From: an uncultured Alphaproteobacteria bacterium
GTDB taxonomy: Bacteria > Pseudomonadota > Alphaproteobacteria > RUG11792
Reading direction: 5' to 3'
NCBI GenBank assembly: GCA_910588255.1
Contig: CAJUOM010000010.1
Location: 1 to 34,124 of the forward strand
DNA: 34,124 bases
Part shown: piece by piece, positions 9,144 through 16,735 of the stretch
How the letters are laid out: the number at the start of each line of letters is the position of its first letter
How positions within the stretch are numbered: the stretch's first letter is position 1
Program-made: the position numbers and the translations under genes
Notes under the pieces: model-generated
What the model was told of the DNA's origin: nothing
What the model saw: only the letters and a program-made list of their open reading frames with translations
Database searches by the model: none

Positions 9144-9723
9144 AATTAATATTTCCTAATTTTAAGTTTTTATAAAATTCTGCCAATTGCTTCATTTGCG
9201 CACGAACTGATGCATCAACGATTAATTCCTCAGAGGAAATCTTAATACCTCCTAAGATTTTTTCATTGATTTTGTATTTTATAATTGTTTTCTCTTTAAA
9301 AACTCGACAAATCAAACCTTCTAATTTTTTCTTTTGTTCCGGCAATAATTCAACAACGGATGAAATTGTGAGATTCCTGCGATTTTTATATTTTGCAAAT
9401 GCAACATTGAAAATATGTCTTATTCTTTTTATTATATCAAAACGCCTATTTTCAACAACTTGCCTCATAAAATTCAAAAAAACCGGACAAAATGAAAGGT
9501 GGGTTCCAACAGCGAGCCATCCAGCATCAAGGTCTTTTTTATTCATGCAATAACTTGTTAATAGTTTTTTTACTGAAGGATGATTTTTAAAAAAAATCTC
9601 TAATTTCGAAAAATTGTCAATTATAGCATCTAAACAAGATTCCTTTTTCCCCACTGCAAATAAAGCTTTCGCATATCTCCCCGGCAAAGAAGTAAACAAA
9701 ACATTTAAACTATTTACGTCCAC
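9133..9723 (-). CDS. atpH: ATP synthase subunit delta
   Basis: The peripheral-stalk delta (OSCP) subunit, 196 aa, slightly longer than typical. The N-terminal helix bundle starts with GRYAKALFAVG, the family signature. The C-terminal ILGGIKISSEELIVDASVRAQMKQL is the conserved delta tail. The first codon of the frame is a GTG at 9723 without a clear ribosome site. A start a few codons later (TTG) is possible because the domain itself begins at about residue 15. First gene of the atpH-A-G-D unit. The upstream region (9724-9800) has a TATAAT on the minus strand near 9758-9763 but no good -35. Confidence 0.93.
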   Translation of the reverse strand: MDVNSLNVLFTSLPGRYAKALFAVGKKESCLDAIIDNFSKLEIFFKNHPSVKKLLTSYCMNKKDLDAGWLAVGTHLSFCPVFLNFMRQVVENRRFDIIKRIRHIFNVAFAKYKNRRNLTISSVVELLPEQKKKLEGLICRVFKEKTIIKYKINEKILGGIKISSEELIVDASVRAQMKQLAEFYKNLKLGNINYED

Positions 9724-9791
9724 TAAAAATTAACATCTAAATCATTATTCCTTATATAATTATATCATAAAAATGCTTAACTTACTACGAA

Positions 9792-9809
9792 GAGTTTTTA
9801 TAAAAACTC
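9792..9809. other. Perfect 18-bp palindrome upstream of atpH
   Basis: GAGTTTTTATAAAAACTC is a perfect self-complementary sequence, in the region that should hold the atp operon promoter. It could be an operator for a dimeric regulator or a simple AT-rich hairpin. Confidence 0.4.
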
Positions 9810-9837
9810 AACTTCAATATCCCCCAAATAAAAGAAA

Positions 9838-9860
9838 GTAAAATTAACTAATAATTTTAC
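9838..9860 (-). terminator. Intrinsic terminator for the 82-aa ORF
   Basis: On the minus strand, GTAAAATT and AATTTTAC form an 8-bp stem with a 7-nt loop, followed at once by TTTCTTTTATTT. It begins 5 bases after the stop codon of the 82-aa ORF, in the right place and orientation for its transcription terminator. Confidence 0.6.
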
Positions 9861-9864
9861 AATA

Positions 9865-10113
9865 TTATTTCTTATTTTTCTCCAATAATTTTTTGTATTG
9901 CTCAATTCTGTTTTTAACGTCTTCTTTCGAAATATTTAGAAAATCACTAAGAGACCCAATGGCTTTAGGGTCATTTCTGAGAATCATTGCCCTGAAATCT
10001 TCTTCGGAGATTTTTTTTGCCCCATTTAATTTTAGGACGGTTTCAAGGAACTTTTCCGCTAAAACATGAAATAAAGTTTTAAACATATCCATATTAAATC
10101 TAATAATATACAA
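9865..10113 (-). CDS. Small helical protein of unknown function
   Basis: 82 codons if the TTG at 10113 is used. ATG codons at 10092 and 10086 would give 75 or 73 aa and are more likely starts, although no ribosome site stands out for any of them. The product is strongly helical and highly charged. A hydrophobic amphipathic stretch (about FKTLFHVLAEKFLETVLKLN) is followed by acidic/basic helices and a Lys-rich tail (YKKLLEKNKK). No DNA-binding or membrane motif is recognised. It is a single-gene unit with its own terminator, between the atp operon and the decaying phage genes. Length and codon pattern make it plausible as a real gene. Confidence 0.5.
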   Translation of the reverse strand: MYIIRFNMDMFKTLFHVLAEKFLETVLKLNGAKKISEEDFRAMILRNDPKAIGSLSDFLNISKEDVKNRIEQYKKLLEKNKK

Positions 10114-10193
10114 ATAATTATAACAAAAATATTTACAAATTTAATATAAATATGTAATGATTATATAAGGAATATTCGATATATTACTTGTCT

Positions 10194-10965
10194 ATGGAAA
10201 GTAATATAGAACACAAAGAAAATAAAAATATCTATCAAAGACTTCAGCTTGCCAGAGTCGCTCTTCAGGAAAAGAAACTTCCTAAAACGGGCAAGAATGA
10301 GTATGCGAATTAAATATTATGAATTGTCGAATTTTCTGCCCTCTCTAAATCAAATATTCTTGGATACGGGATTGACGACTTGCTTTAATTTGTCCGAAGA
10401 CAAAGCGGAATTAACCTTAATTAACATTAATGACCCTAATGAGAGAATAATATTTTCCACATATCTTCCTGAAAAATATGAACAAAAAGGATATACTCCT
10501 GTGCAACAACTTGGAGGTCTCCATACTTACCTTAAAAGGTATCTCTATATGAATGCTTTGGAAATTGTCGAAAATGATTCTACAGACTGTCAAAGCCCTA
10601 AGAATACAACACAGGCAACGGAGGATGTAAAAACACCGAAAGAGAGAATGGATGAATACAATAAAGCTTGGGTTGAATCTGACAATCTACAAAAAGAATA
10701 TGTGAAAGTTAATCCTCCGTCAAAATCGACTCCGGGAGTACAAACTTCAAAGGCTCCAATGAATAGAGAACAGGTTTTCACTTATCTTACCAAGTTCTTG
10801 AATCAACCTGAAAAGGATTACAAAAAAGCATATGGGTGGATGATGAGAATTAATGAAACGAATATCTTATCAAATGAGGACAAAATGCAATTCTTAATCT
10901 CTATAGATAATGTATACGATACGAAATATTATGAAACATTCGAGAGAAAACTACATGGAGAATAA
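10194..10965 (+). pseudogene. ERF-family single-strand annealing recombinase, frameshifted
   Basis: ERF proteins are phage recombinases that anneal complementary single strands. The frame from ATG 10194 encodes 39 residues ending KLPKTGKNEYAN and stops at TAA 10311-10313. The next frame carries on at once with KYYELSNFLPSLNQIF, then the ERF signature (GLHTYLKRYLYMNALEIVEND) and a C-terminal region to 10965. A one-base forward shift (or two lost bases) near 10305-10311 joins them into about 256 aa, the usual ERF length. A 238-aa reading from TTG 10249 is possible but lacks the conserved N-terminus. Codon use resembles the neighbours. It could be a pseudogene, a sequencing error or, less likely, programmed frameshifting. 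It heads a broken phage replication/recombination module. Confidence 0.75.
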
Positions 10966-11091
10966 ATGTCATTATTAAAATTAAATAAAAACATATCCGG
11001 AGTATCTTCTGATAATTTTGCGAAGGAATTTTGTAATCATCCGAGTGTGAAATCTTTTGTTACAGAATTTGAAAAAAACATAACAAAATGA
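10966..11091 (+). CDS. Small ORF, 41 aa, after the ERF gene
   Basis: The ATG directly follows the TAA of the ERF frame, and the stop TGA overlaps the next ATG (ATGA), which is how phage genes are commonly packed. The product (MSLLKLNKNISGVSSDNF...) is short, polar and unrecognised. It may be a remnant. Confidence 0.35.
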   Translation: MSLLKLNKNISGVSSDNFAKEFCNHPSVKSFVTEFEKNITK

Positions 11092-11552
11092 TAGGATTCC
11101 TTCCTTTTGACAGTAAACGGGATTTTAAAAATATACATTTGTTATATCCCGCTTGGAGTGCAAGAGAATTAGCTGTTAACAAAAATATTAATTCGAGGAT
11201 ATCAAAGCTTTGGGTATACGGTAAATATCCGAAGAACTTTATTACGTGTCTGATAGATGGAGAAGTATGTTTTATTCTCCGGTTTGCGAATGTAGAAGAA
11301 AGACATGCGTTAGAATTGTCTTTATAATCCGGAAAATCACTAAAGAAAACTTTTGGACATAAGTTTGCAGATATATTTTCTATATATATGTCCGTTTTAA
11401 TAAAACCTTTCCCAAAAGATTTCATTATAGCAAGTTGTGATAAAGAGTTTGCAGTGTACTCAAAATTTGTTAGCATTTTGGATGTATTTTGGGAGGACTA
11501 TAGTGGGTATGGAAGCGAATACAGTCTTTACATATTCAAAACTATTCTCTAA
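11088..11552 (+). pseudogene. Unidentified phage-module ORF, broken by an in-frame TAA
   Basis: From ATG 11088 the frame codes for 79 aa (including LLYPAWSARELAVNKNINSR) up to TAA 11325-11327. It then stays open in the same frame for a further 74 codons (GKSLKKTFGHKFADIF... to YSLYIFKTIL) until TAA 11550-11552. Residue composition in both halves looks coding. The opposite strand also has a 138-codon open frame here, but its composition looks like a shadow. I recognise no family. Either a short gene followed by noise, or one gene interrupted by nonsense, as in the VRR-NUC gene that follows. Confidence 0.35.
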
Positions 11553-11921
11553 TCTAACCGCAAGGAACTTAAAAAGCCTGAGGATATTCTATCTCATAAC
11601 TTAGCTATTTAACTATGGAATAAAGTACTTTCTGGAATTCCTTTGGTATTTTTTCATGTTCCTAACGAATCATTCACAAGTTATTCATATACTGCAAAAT
11701 TAAATGCCATAGGAAGAATATCGGGAGCTCCGGATTTTGTCATTGCACTAAATGGAAAAGTTATTTTTATGGAACTAAAAAATCCAATAAAAAATAAGAA
11801 ACCTAAATTATCAGAAAACCAAAAAGCATTTCAAGAATGGGCAAATATGTCAGGAACACCGTATTTTGTCGTCGATTCCCTGCAACAAGCCAAACATATT
11901 ATAAAGCAACATATATTAGGT
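11553..11921 (+). pseudogene. VRR-NUC domain nuclease with an in-frame stop
   Basis: VRR-NUC is a PD-(D/E)xK-type nuclease domain common in phages, often as a stand-alone Holliday-junction-type enzyme. The fold signature is clear: HVPNE, then GAPDFVIALNGKVIFMELKNP (catalytic PD and ExK-like ELK), KLSENQKAFQEWANMSGTPYFVVDS. The reading frame from TTG 11643 encodes this core, but the conserved N-terminal helix (KKPEDILSHNLAI, stop, LWNKVLSGIPLVF) lies upstream in the same frame, cut by TAA at 11610-11612. A tyrosine codon changed to TAA would explain it. The frame stays open to 12071, yet past about 11921 it appears to run over the opposing remnant. A truncated core from 11643 might still be made. 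Confidence 0.65.
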
Positions 11922-12249
11922 GTCACTGATTTAGCATCTTGTATGATAATCAAAACATTGAATGAAACAGGTTTTGAGTGTTCCATACGAAACTTTCTTT
12001 CCCGAATATCTCTTGGATTTATTATTAAAAGTTCAACTACTCCTGAATATAATTCTTTTGTTTTATCATAACTTCCTTTTGTTAAGTTTGTAGGATATAC
12101 GATTTTATACATATTGTCTGATTCTGTTCCGTATGTCCCGCCTAAAGAATAATATAATCTAGCAAATGCTTTCTGACTTCATACACTTCCGACACTGCTT
12201 CCTCAAACGTTTCCTCCGCTTAAAGATGAAATTTTTCAGTAAGGCTCAT
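11922..12249 (-). pseudogene. Broken minus-strand gene, unidentified
   Basis: Read leftwards from ATG 12249: MSLTEKFHL, an in-frame TAA, then AEETFEEAVSEVYEVRKHL up to a TAG at 12144. A neighbouring frame continues with GGTYGTESDNMYKIVYP and GVVELLIINPRDIRERKF. The pieces look like one small protein of about 110 residues carrying one nonsense and one frameshift change. The rest of the open frame (to 11831) overlaps the VRR-NUC core on the other strand and is not convincing. No family recognised; it probably belongs to the same decaying phage module, in opposite orientation. Confidence 0.4.
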
Positions 12250-12630
12250 CTTTCTAATTCACAATTTGAGCCACAATTTTGTATGATACGTTGCAAATTG
12301 TGTTTCTCCAGCAAATATGTTTCAAGATGTAATATATTCACTCCTAATGGGATTGTTTATATAAGTTGAAAAGTATTTTATGTGAGATATTTTGCAAAGT
12401 TCCTTAAATTCTGTATGTTCTTTATGCATGTGGATCCTTATTAATTTTAATAGATACAACGCATCTTCAAAAAATTTGAGTAAGAGGTTATGTTTAAATA
12501 TTACTTTTAAAAACATAGCAACTTTATATAATAGCCAAGATATAAAATATCGGCTTATAATTTTCTGATTTTTCAAATAAATATTTACTAGAAATTCTAA
12601 AATTTCTGATTTATAATATAAAGGAACCTT
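12250..12630. other. Non-coding stretch before rpsF
   Basis: About 380 AT-rich bases between the broken phage genes and the rpsF leader. A minus-strand frame of 84 codons exists at 12322-12576, but its Cys/His/Phe-rich product and lack of a ribosome site make it unconvincing. The rpsF promoter should lie near the right end. Confidence 0.35.
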
Positions 12631-12676
12631 GCTTGTTGATGGTCAATAAGCTGGTTGCTGTTTTCAGTAATCAACC
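12631..12676 (+). promoter_or_regulatory. Structured rpsF leader, candidate S6:S18 autoregulatory element
   Basis: Two hairpins stand directly before the rpsF ribosome site. The first pairs GCTTGTTGA (12631-12639) with TCAATAAGC (12643-12651), with one G-U pair. The second pairs GGTTG-CTG with CAG-TAAT-CAACC (12653-12660 and 12665-12676) around a TTTT loop with an asymmetric bulge, and ends in CCG next to AAAGGAGAG. Many bacterial rpsF leaders bind the S6:S18 complex through a stem with a conserved CCG. The position and the CCG fit, but I cannot confirm the consensus by eye. Confidence 0.5.
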
Positions 12677-12691
12677 GAAAGGAGAGAAATT

Positions 12692-13048
12692 ATGAGTTTT
12701 TATGAAGCAGTATTTATAGTTAGGCAAGAAGCCTCATCAAGTCATGTTGAATCAGTTGCACAAGAAACTATTTCGATTATTAAAGAATTTAACGGAGATG
12801 TTACTAAAACGGAGTTTTGTGGTTTAAGAAATCTCGCGTATCCTATTAATAATTGTAAACGCGGACATTATGTTCTTTTAAATATAATCAGTAATCCTGA
12901 AGGCATAAAGGAGCTAGAGAGAAAATTCAGATTAAGCGAAGATATTATTAGATTTTTGATTATTAAAGTTGAAAACCTGGATAATAATCCATCAGCTTTA
13001 ATGAAAAGAAATTTCAAAGATATGACAACTACGCAGGAACAGGATTAA
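12692..13048 (+). CDS. rpsF: 30S ribosomal protein S6
   Basis: 118 aa, the usual length. It starts MSFYEAVFIVRQEAS (S6 ferredoxin-like fold) and contains YPINNCKRGHYVLLNI and LSEDIIRFLIIKV, typical S6 blocks. A strong ribosome site (AAAGGAGAG, 12678-12686) precedes the ATG. S6 binds the central domain of 16S rRNA with S18, which is encoded next. The structured leader upstream suggests feedback control by the S6:S18 pair. Confidence 0.97.
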   Translation: MSFYEAVFIVRQEASSSHVESVAQETISIIKEFNGDVTKTEFCGLRNLAYPINNCKRGHYVLLNIISNPEGIKELERKFRLSEDIIRFLIIKVENLDNNPSALMKRNFKDMTTTQEQD

Positions 13049-13060
13049 GGAGATTTAATT

Positions 13061-13267
13061 ATGGTAATGGAAAATATCGATCAAAAAGAACGAAAAATCG
13101 AAATTATCGATTATAAGGATGTTCGATTCCTTTCAAAATTTATTTCTGAACGTGGGAAGATTATCCCAAGCAGAATAAATTCACAACCGATAAAAAGACA
13201 ACGTGAAATTGCAAAAGCAATAAAAAGAGCAAGAATTTTAGCTCTTCTTCCTTTTGTTGAAAAGTAA
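13061..13267 (+). CDS. rpsR: 30S ribosomal protein S18
   Basis: 68 aa, slightly short for S18 but with the core intact: IDYKDVRFLSKFISERGKI, then RINSQPIKRQREIAKAIKRAR and the C-terminal LALLPF. The ATG at 13061 follows AAGGAG by 8 bases and the rpsF stop by 12. The S18 partner S6 is upstream. In many alphaproteobacteria rplI follows; here acpS does. Confidence 0.97.
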   Translation: MVMENIDQKERKIEIIDYKDVRFLSKFISERGKIIPSRINSQPIKRQREIAKAIKRARILALLPFVEK

Positions 13268-13645
13268 ATGATTATAGGAATAGGTGTTGATATAGTTGAT
13301 ATAAGAAGGATCAATCACTTACTCCAAAAATTTCAAAATCATTTTATTAATAAAGTTTTTAACCGAAATGAAGCGAAGTATTGTTTATCAAAAAAGGATC
13401 CTTCAAATTATTTCTCAAAGATGTTTTCTATAAAAGAGGCTGTGATAAAAGCTATCTCTGATGCGGAAGGTTTATCTTGGCATGATATGGAAATTTTTCA
13501 TAATAAAGACGGAAAGCCAATAATGAATCTGTCAGGAAACGCTTTGAGAAATTTGAAAAAGAAAGCGTCGAATTTTAATATACAAGTTTCTACAAGCGAT
13601 GAAAGAAATTATGCAATTGGATTTGCAATTATTGAATCGATATAA
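13268..13645 (+). CDS. acpS: Holo-[acyl-carrier-protein] synthase
   Basis: 125 aa, the standard length. It transfers 4'-phosphopantetheine from CoA to the serine of ACP, enabling fatty acid synthesis. Both signatures are present: IIGIGVDIVDIRRI with metal-binding Asp8, and MFSIKEAVIKA with Glu57. The ATG directly abuts the rpsR stop (TAAATG), so the gene is coupled to the ribosomal protein unit. No separate ribosome site is evident, which is consistent with coupling. Confidence 0.95.
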   Translation: MIIGIGVDIVDIRRINHLLQKFQNHFINKVFNRNEAKYCLSKKDPSNYFSKMFSIKEAVIKAISDAEGLSWHDMEIFHNKDGKPIMNLSGNALRNLKKKASNFNIQVSTSDERNYAIGFAIIESI

Positions 13646-14003
13646 ATTCAAGCTTATCCAAGTTATTGTGTAAACCTGAAAAAGTGTTAATAAAACAGAA
13701 AGTTTTGTACAAAACTGTGTAAAGGACTATTTCGATATGTGTTTGTATGAATAAAAATCAGCAAAAACGGCTTGAAAATTTTTTGAAACTATTCAAATTA
13801 TAATTTACTCGTAATTATAAACTACTTTATTTGTAGTAATATGCCCTCTGTTTTCCTTTGGAGTCTTTACCTAAATAACATTTGATGATTTATGGTGATT
13901 TTGCAATTTTTCAGACGCTTAATCAGTGGGTCGATAAAACTTCCAAATAATCTCGACAAAGATACAATTGCATTTTAATTGCAAAACAAATGCCCAAATA
14001 CCT
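13646..14003. other. Intergenic region with palindromes between acpS and the phzF-like gene
   Basis: These 358 bases lie between convergent genes and hold no convincing ORF. A perfect 16-bp palindrome AGTTTTGTACAAAACT spans 13701-13716. TTATAATT (13798-13805) pairs with AATTATAA (13813-13820), and ACTAC (13821-13825) pairs with GTAGT (13833-13837) directly after it. On the minus strand TTGCA/TGCAA arms occur at 13968-13984. One or more may terminate the two converging units; none has a classic GC stem and T run. Confidence 0.4.
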
Positions 14004-14819
14004 TTAATCTCGAAAATCCCCTGAGGTTGAAATCGAACAATCACCGGTTATATATGTAAATTCGTCGTCGTATTCTATATGCAAATATGTGTTCTTATTT
14101 TCTGCAACCAGAGCACTTACAAACTGATTTTTATTCATGCGATTGAACCAATACGCAGCTAATTTAGTGTTTGCTATCGGGGAAAATAAACTGTTATATA
14201 GGCCAAGTTTCGGAGCAAATACTTTTGTACAAAAATCATAATCTGCATTAGTTTCAAAATGTATATCTGTTGTAATTACAAATGAATTATATCCAATATT
14301 TGATAATATATCTATATTCGGATTTAAATTAATAAGACGCTTTGGACTTCTTATTTCTATAATTAATTCATCCTTACATTCTGCAAGAGAAACTATTATT
14401 TCATCATTCAATGCTTTATCTAAATTAAGTGGCATTGTCACTTTATTCAAATTGACTGTTGAGAAACGAATTTGTATTTGATTAGAATCCGTTATTTTTA
14501 CAACAAAAATCCTAATTCCTGATATTATCTTAAATTCTTTTGATCTTGTTTTTTCATATATAACTTTTGCCGCTGCAAATAAGCTATTTCCTAAAAACAA
14601 ACCTTTGGATTTTGGAGTGAAACAAATTGATTCAAAATCTCCATTTTGCAAATCTTTCAAAAAAATTGTCTCAGGAGTATTTATTTCCATAGCTATATTC
14701 TGAAATAATTCTTCATTATCCAAATTTTCAACAAAAAATACAGCTGATGGAATACCTTGAAATATTTCTTTCGCAAATGTATCTACAATCCAAAAATTCA
14801 TCGTTGTTAACAATCTCAT
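14004..14819 (-). CDS. PhzF-like isomerase family protein, divergent
   Basis: 271 aa with the two-lobed PhzF/DapF-like pattern. The N-terminus reads FWIVDTFAKEIFQGIPSAVF (usual form VDAF...F.GNPAAV), followed by INTPETIFL with the presumed catalytic Glu50. The second lobe has FCTKVFAPKLGLY, the usual R.FAP..G block. Two expected motifs look degenerate: GHAT reads LGNSLFAAA, and the DP.TGSA loop reads SLFSPIANT. Catalysis may therefore be altered or lost. Start uncertain: ATG 14819, or ATG 14801 (which puts the domain at the N-terminus); neither has a clear ribosome site. It follows cca by 21 bases on the same strand, so it is probably the last gene of rph-cca-phzF. Confidence 0.75.
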   Translation of the reverse strand: MRLLTTMNFWIVDTFAKEIFQGIPSAVFFVENLDNEELFQNIAMEINTPETIFLKDLQNGDFESICFTPKSKGLFLGNSLFAAAKVIYEKTRSKEFKIISGIRIFVVKITDSNQIQIRFSTVNLNKVTMPLNLDKALNDEIIVSLAECKDELIIEIRSPKRLINLNPNIDILSNIGYNSFVITTDIHFETNADYDFCTKVFAPKLGLYNSLFSPIANTKLAAYWFNRMNKNQFVSALVAENKNTYLHIEYDDEFTYITGDCSISTSGDFRD

Positions 14820-14840
14820 TGTATTATATTGTATATTTTC

Positions 14841-15953
14841 TCAAAATTTTAAGTTAATATCAATAAAATTCAAACATTCTTCTTTGTTTGGCATAAAATT
14901 ATTACATACCCACCATTTTTCACATAACTTTAATTTTCTATTGGCAAATGAAGTATTTTGTGACAAATCGTGATAATTAATAGGAAATTCTGAAAATTTT
15001 ATATTTTTCGGAAACTCTTCATTTATGTTGTAACGAATATATTTGATCAATTTTATATTTTCCGCAAATTCCTTCCCTTTTTTATAAAAGCAATATATAA
15101 GCGGCTCTTTTTCAAAAATTTTAAAATCTTTAAAAAATTTCTTCAAATTCTGTGGAAGTTTGAATTTATGAATCAGAACATCGTAACCAAATAGTATATA
15201 AGCTTTCAATTCAAACGATGCAGAACTAGAATTATTTAGCTTTTCGTAGTTCTTTAAATTGAGTTTTGGAAAAAGATCGTTTTTATAGATAAAACTAAAT
15301 ATTTTTAAATTATTTTGCAAATTTAATATCAAAAATAATTCTTTTTGAATTCGTTCAATTGATATCTTTTCTAAATTTTTTGATAATCTTTTAATAACAT
15401 CAGAGTATCTATCAGAAAAATCACCAAGTTTTGCTGCAAATCTATAATATCTTAAGATTCTCAAATAATCTTCCTTAATACGCTTCTCAGGATCTCCAAT
15501 AAATTTAACTTGTTGATTCATCAAATCAGAAATACCATTAAAATAATCAAATATTTCTCCGTTTTCCGAAACATAAATAGAGTTTACTGTGAAATCCCTG
15601 CGTTTTGCATCTTCTTTAAAATCTGAGATTTTTTCAGTATTACATTCTCTTCCTAAACAATTTATATCTTTTCGTAACTGTGTTATTTCAAACTTAATAT
15701 TATTTACAATGGCAGTAATTGAGCCATATCTTATTCCTGTTGGAATGCATTTTATTCCTGATTTTTTCAATATCTCTATCAATTCGAAAATATTTTTATC
15801 GATTGCAATATCAAAATCATTATTCTCAAAACCTAAAAACGCATCCCGAACGCATCCACCAACAAATCTTGCTTCTATAGCGTTATCCTTTAATATTTTA
15901 AATAAATTTTTTGTTTCACTAAGTTTTAGAAAATGAAATTCAGGTTTTGCCAT
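14841..15953 (-). CDS. cca: CCA tRNA nucleotidyltransferase / poly(A) polymerase family
   Basis: 370 aa. A class II nucleotidyltransferase that builds or repairs the 3' CCA of tRNA. The catalytic motif is ARFVGGCVRDAFLG followed by DFDIAID with two metal-binding Asp residues. It also has RRDFTVNSIYV and the nucleotide-template block (IKEDYLRILRYYRFAAKLG). The C-terminal part is Lys/Phe/Asn-rich and short compared with most homologues. The ATG at 15953 is immediately preceded by the rph stop, so the two are coupled; RNase PH trims the same tRNA ends. The one tRNA in this window already encodes CCA, so repair could be the main role; a poly(A) polymerase cannot be excluded by motif alone. Confidence 0.93.
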   Translation of the reverse strand: MAKPEFHFLKLSETKNLFKILKDNAIEARFVGGCVRDAFLGFENNDFDIAIDKNIFELIEILKKSGIKCIPTGIRYGSITAIVNNIKFEITQLRKDINCLGRECNTEKISDFKEDAKRRDFTVNSIYVSENGEIFDYFNGISDLMNQQVKFIGDPEKRIKEDYLRILRYYRFAAKLGDFSDRYSDVIKRLSKNLEKISIERIQKELFLILNLQNNLKIFSFIYKNDLFPKLNLKNYEKLNNSSSASFELKAYILFGYDVLIHKFKLPQNLKKFFKDFKIFEKEPLIYCFYKKGKEFAENIKLIKYIRYNINEEFPKNIKFSEFPINYHDLSQNTSFANRKLKLCEKWWVCNNFMPNKEECLNFIDINLKF

Positions 15954-16673
15954 TCAAATTCCAAGAGCAGTTTTTTGTTTCTCAATTAATTCGAAACGTG
16001 CCTTTTGGGCATACTCAAAAAGAGACAAAAATTCTTCCTCAGAAAAAGGACGCTTTTCTCCACAAGATTGTATTTCTATGATCTTATCGTCAGATAATAT
16101 AAAATTAGAATCAACTTCAGCATTAGAATCTTCAGAATAATCCAAATCCAATAATGGTTCATTATTCAGGATTCCACAAGATATGGCAACAACGTGATTT
16201 TTAATCGGATTTTCGGAAATTTTATGCTGTTTTAAAAGCTTCTGACAAGCTAGATATAAGGCTATATATCCCCCTGTTATAGATGCTGTTCTTGTTCCTC
16301 CATCAGCTTGTATCACATCACAATCTATCTTTATTTGTCGTTCTCCCAAAATAGATAAATCCACGACAGACCTCAAAGATCGTCCTATTAATCTTTGGAT
16401 TTCTAAAGTCCTTCCCGATTGTTTTCCTTTCGCAGCTTCTCTTTCTGTCCTATCTTGACATGAACAAGGGAGCATACCGTATTCTGCTGTAATCCATCCT
16501 GTTTTTGTGTTTTTTAAGAATATAGGCACTCTTTCGTCAATAGTTGCCGCACAAATAACATGGGTTCTTCCAAATTTTACAAAACAAGAACCATCTCCAT
16601 GCGGATAATAATTTGGAATTAATGCAATTTGACGCAATTCATCTGCTTTTCTTGATAGAAATCTTTTTACCAT
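15954..16673 (-). CDS. rph: Ribonuclease PH
   Basis: 239 aa, full length. A phosphorolytic 3'-5' exoribonuclease that trims tRNA precursors to the mature end. Conserved blocks include GSCFVKFGRTHVICAAT, GWITAEYGMLPCS, REAAKGKQSGRTLEIQRLIGRSLR and the catalytic IDCDVIQADGGTRTASITG. First gene of the probable rph-cca-phzF unit, with no gap to cca. No clear GGAG stands before the ATG. Confidence 0.97.
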   Translation of the reverse strand: MVKRFLSRKADELRQIALIPNYYPHGDGSCFVKFGRTHVICAATIDERVPIFLKNTKTGWITAEYGMLPCSCQDRTEREAAKGKQSGRTLEIQRLIGRSLRSVVDLSILGERQIKIDCDVIQADGGTRTASITGGYIALYLACQKLLKQHKISENPIKNHVVAISCGILNNEPLLDLDYSEDSNAEVDSNFILSDDKIIEIQSCGEKRPFSEEEFLSLFEYAQKARFELIEKQKTALGI

Positions 16674-16735
16674 ACTCTCTTTATAGAAACCTGATTCTTA
16701 ATAAGATTTTATCATTTTTCTGAAAACGTATTAAG

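Larger units (their letters stand above)
9746..10174. repeat. 15-bp inverted repeats flanking the 82-aa ORF
   Basis: TATTCCTTATATAAT (9746-9760) and its reverse complement ATTATATAAGGAATA (10160-10174) lie 429 bases apart end to end. They bracket the palindrome at 9792, the terminator at 9838 and the 82-aa minus-strand ORF. The identity stops at both ends and no target duplication is visible. They may be matching promoter elements of the outward-facing atpH and ERF genes rather than transposon ends. Confidence 0.35.

Noticed and set aside
9746..10174. MITE-like element bounded by 15-bp inverted repeats
   Set aside because: No target-site duplication, the repeats are mostly A and T, and each lies in a promoter-like position. 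Recorded as a repeat only.
11060..11476. 138-codon minus-strand ORF in the decaying phage region
   Set aside because: Its composition (Cys/Ser/Leu-rich) looks like a shadow of the plus-strand frame, and there is no ribosome site or recognisable motif.
12322..12576. 84-codon minus-strand ORF before rpsF
   Set aside because: No ribosome site, odd composition and no recognisable domain; probably chance in AT-rich DNA.
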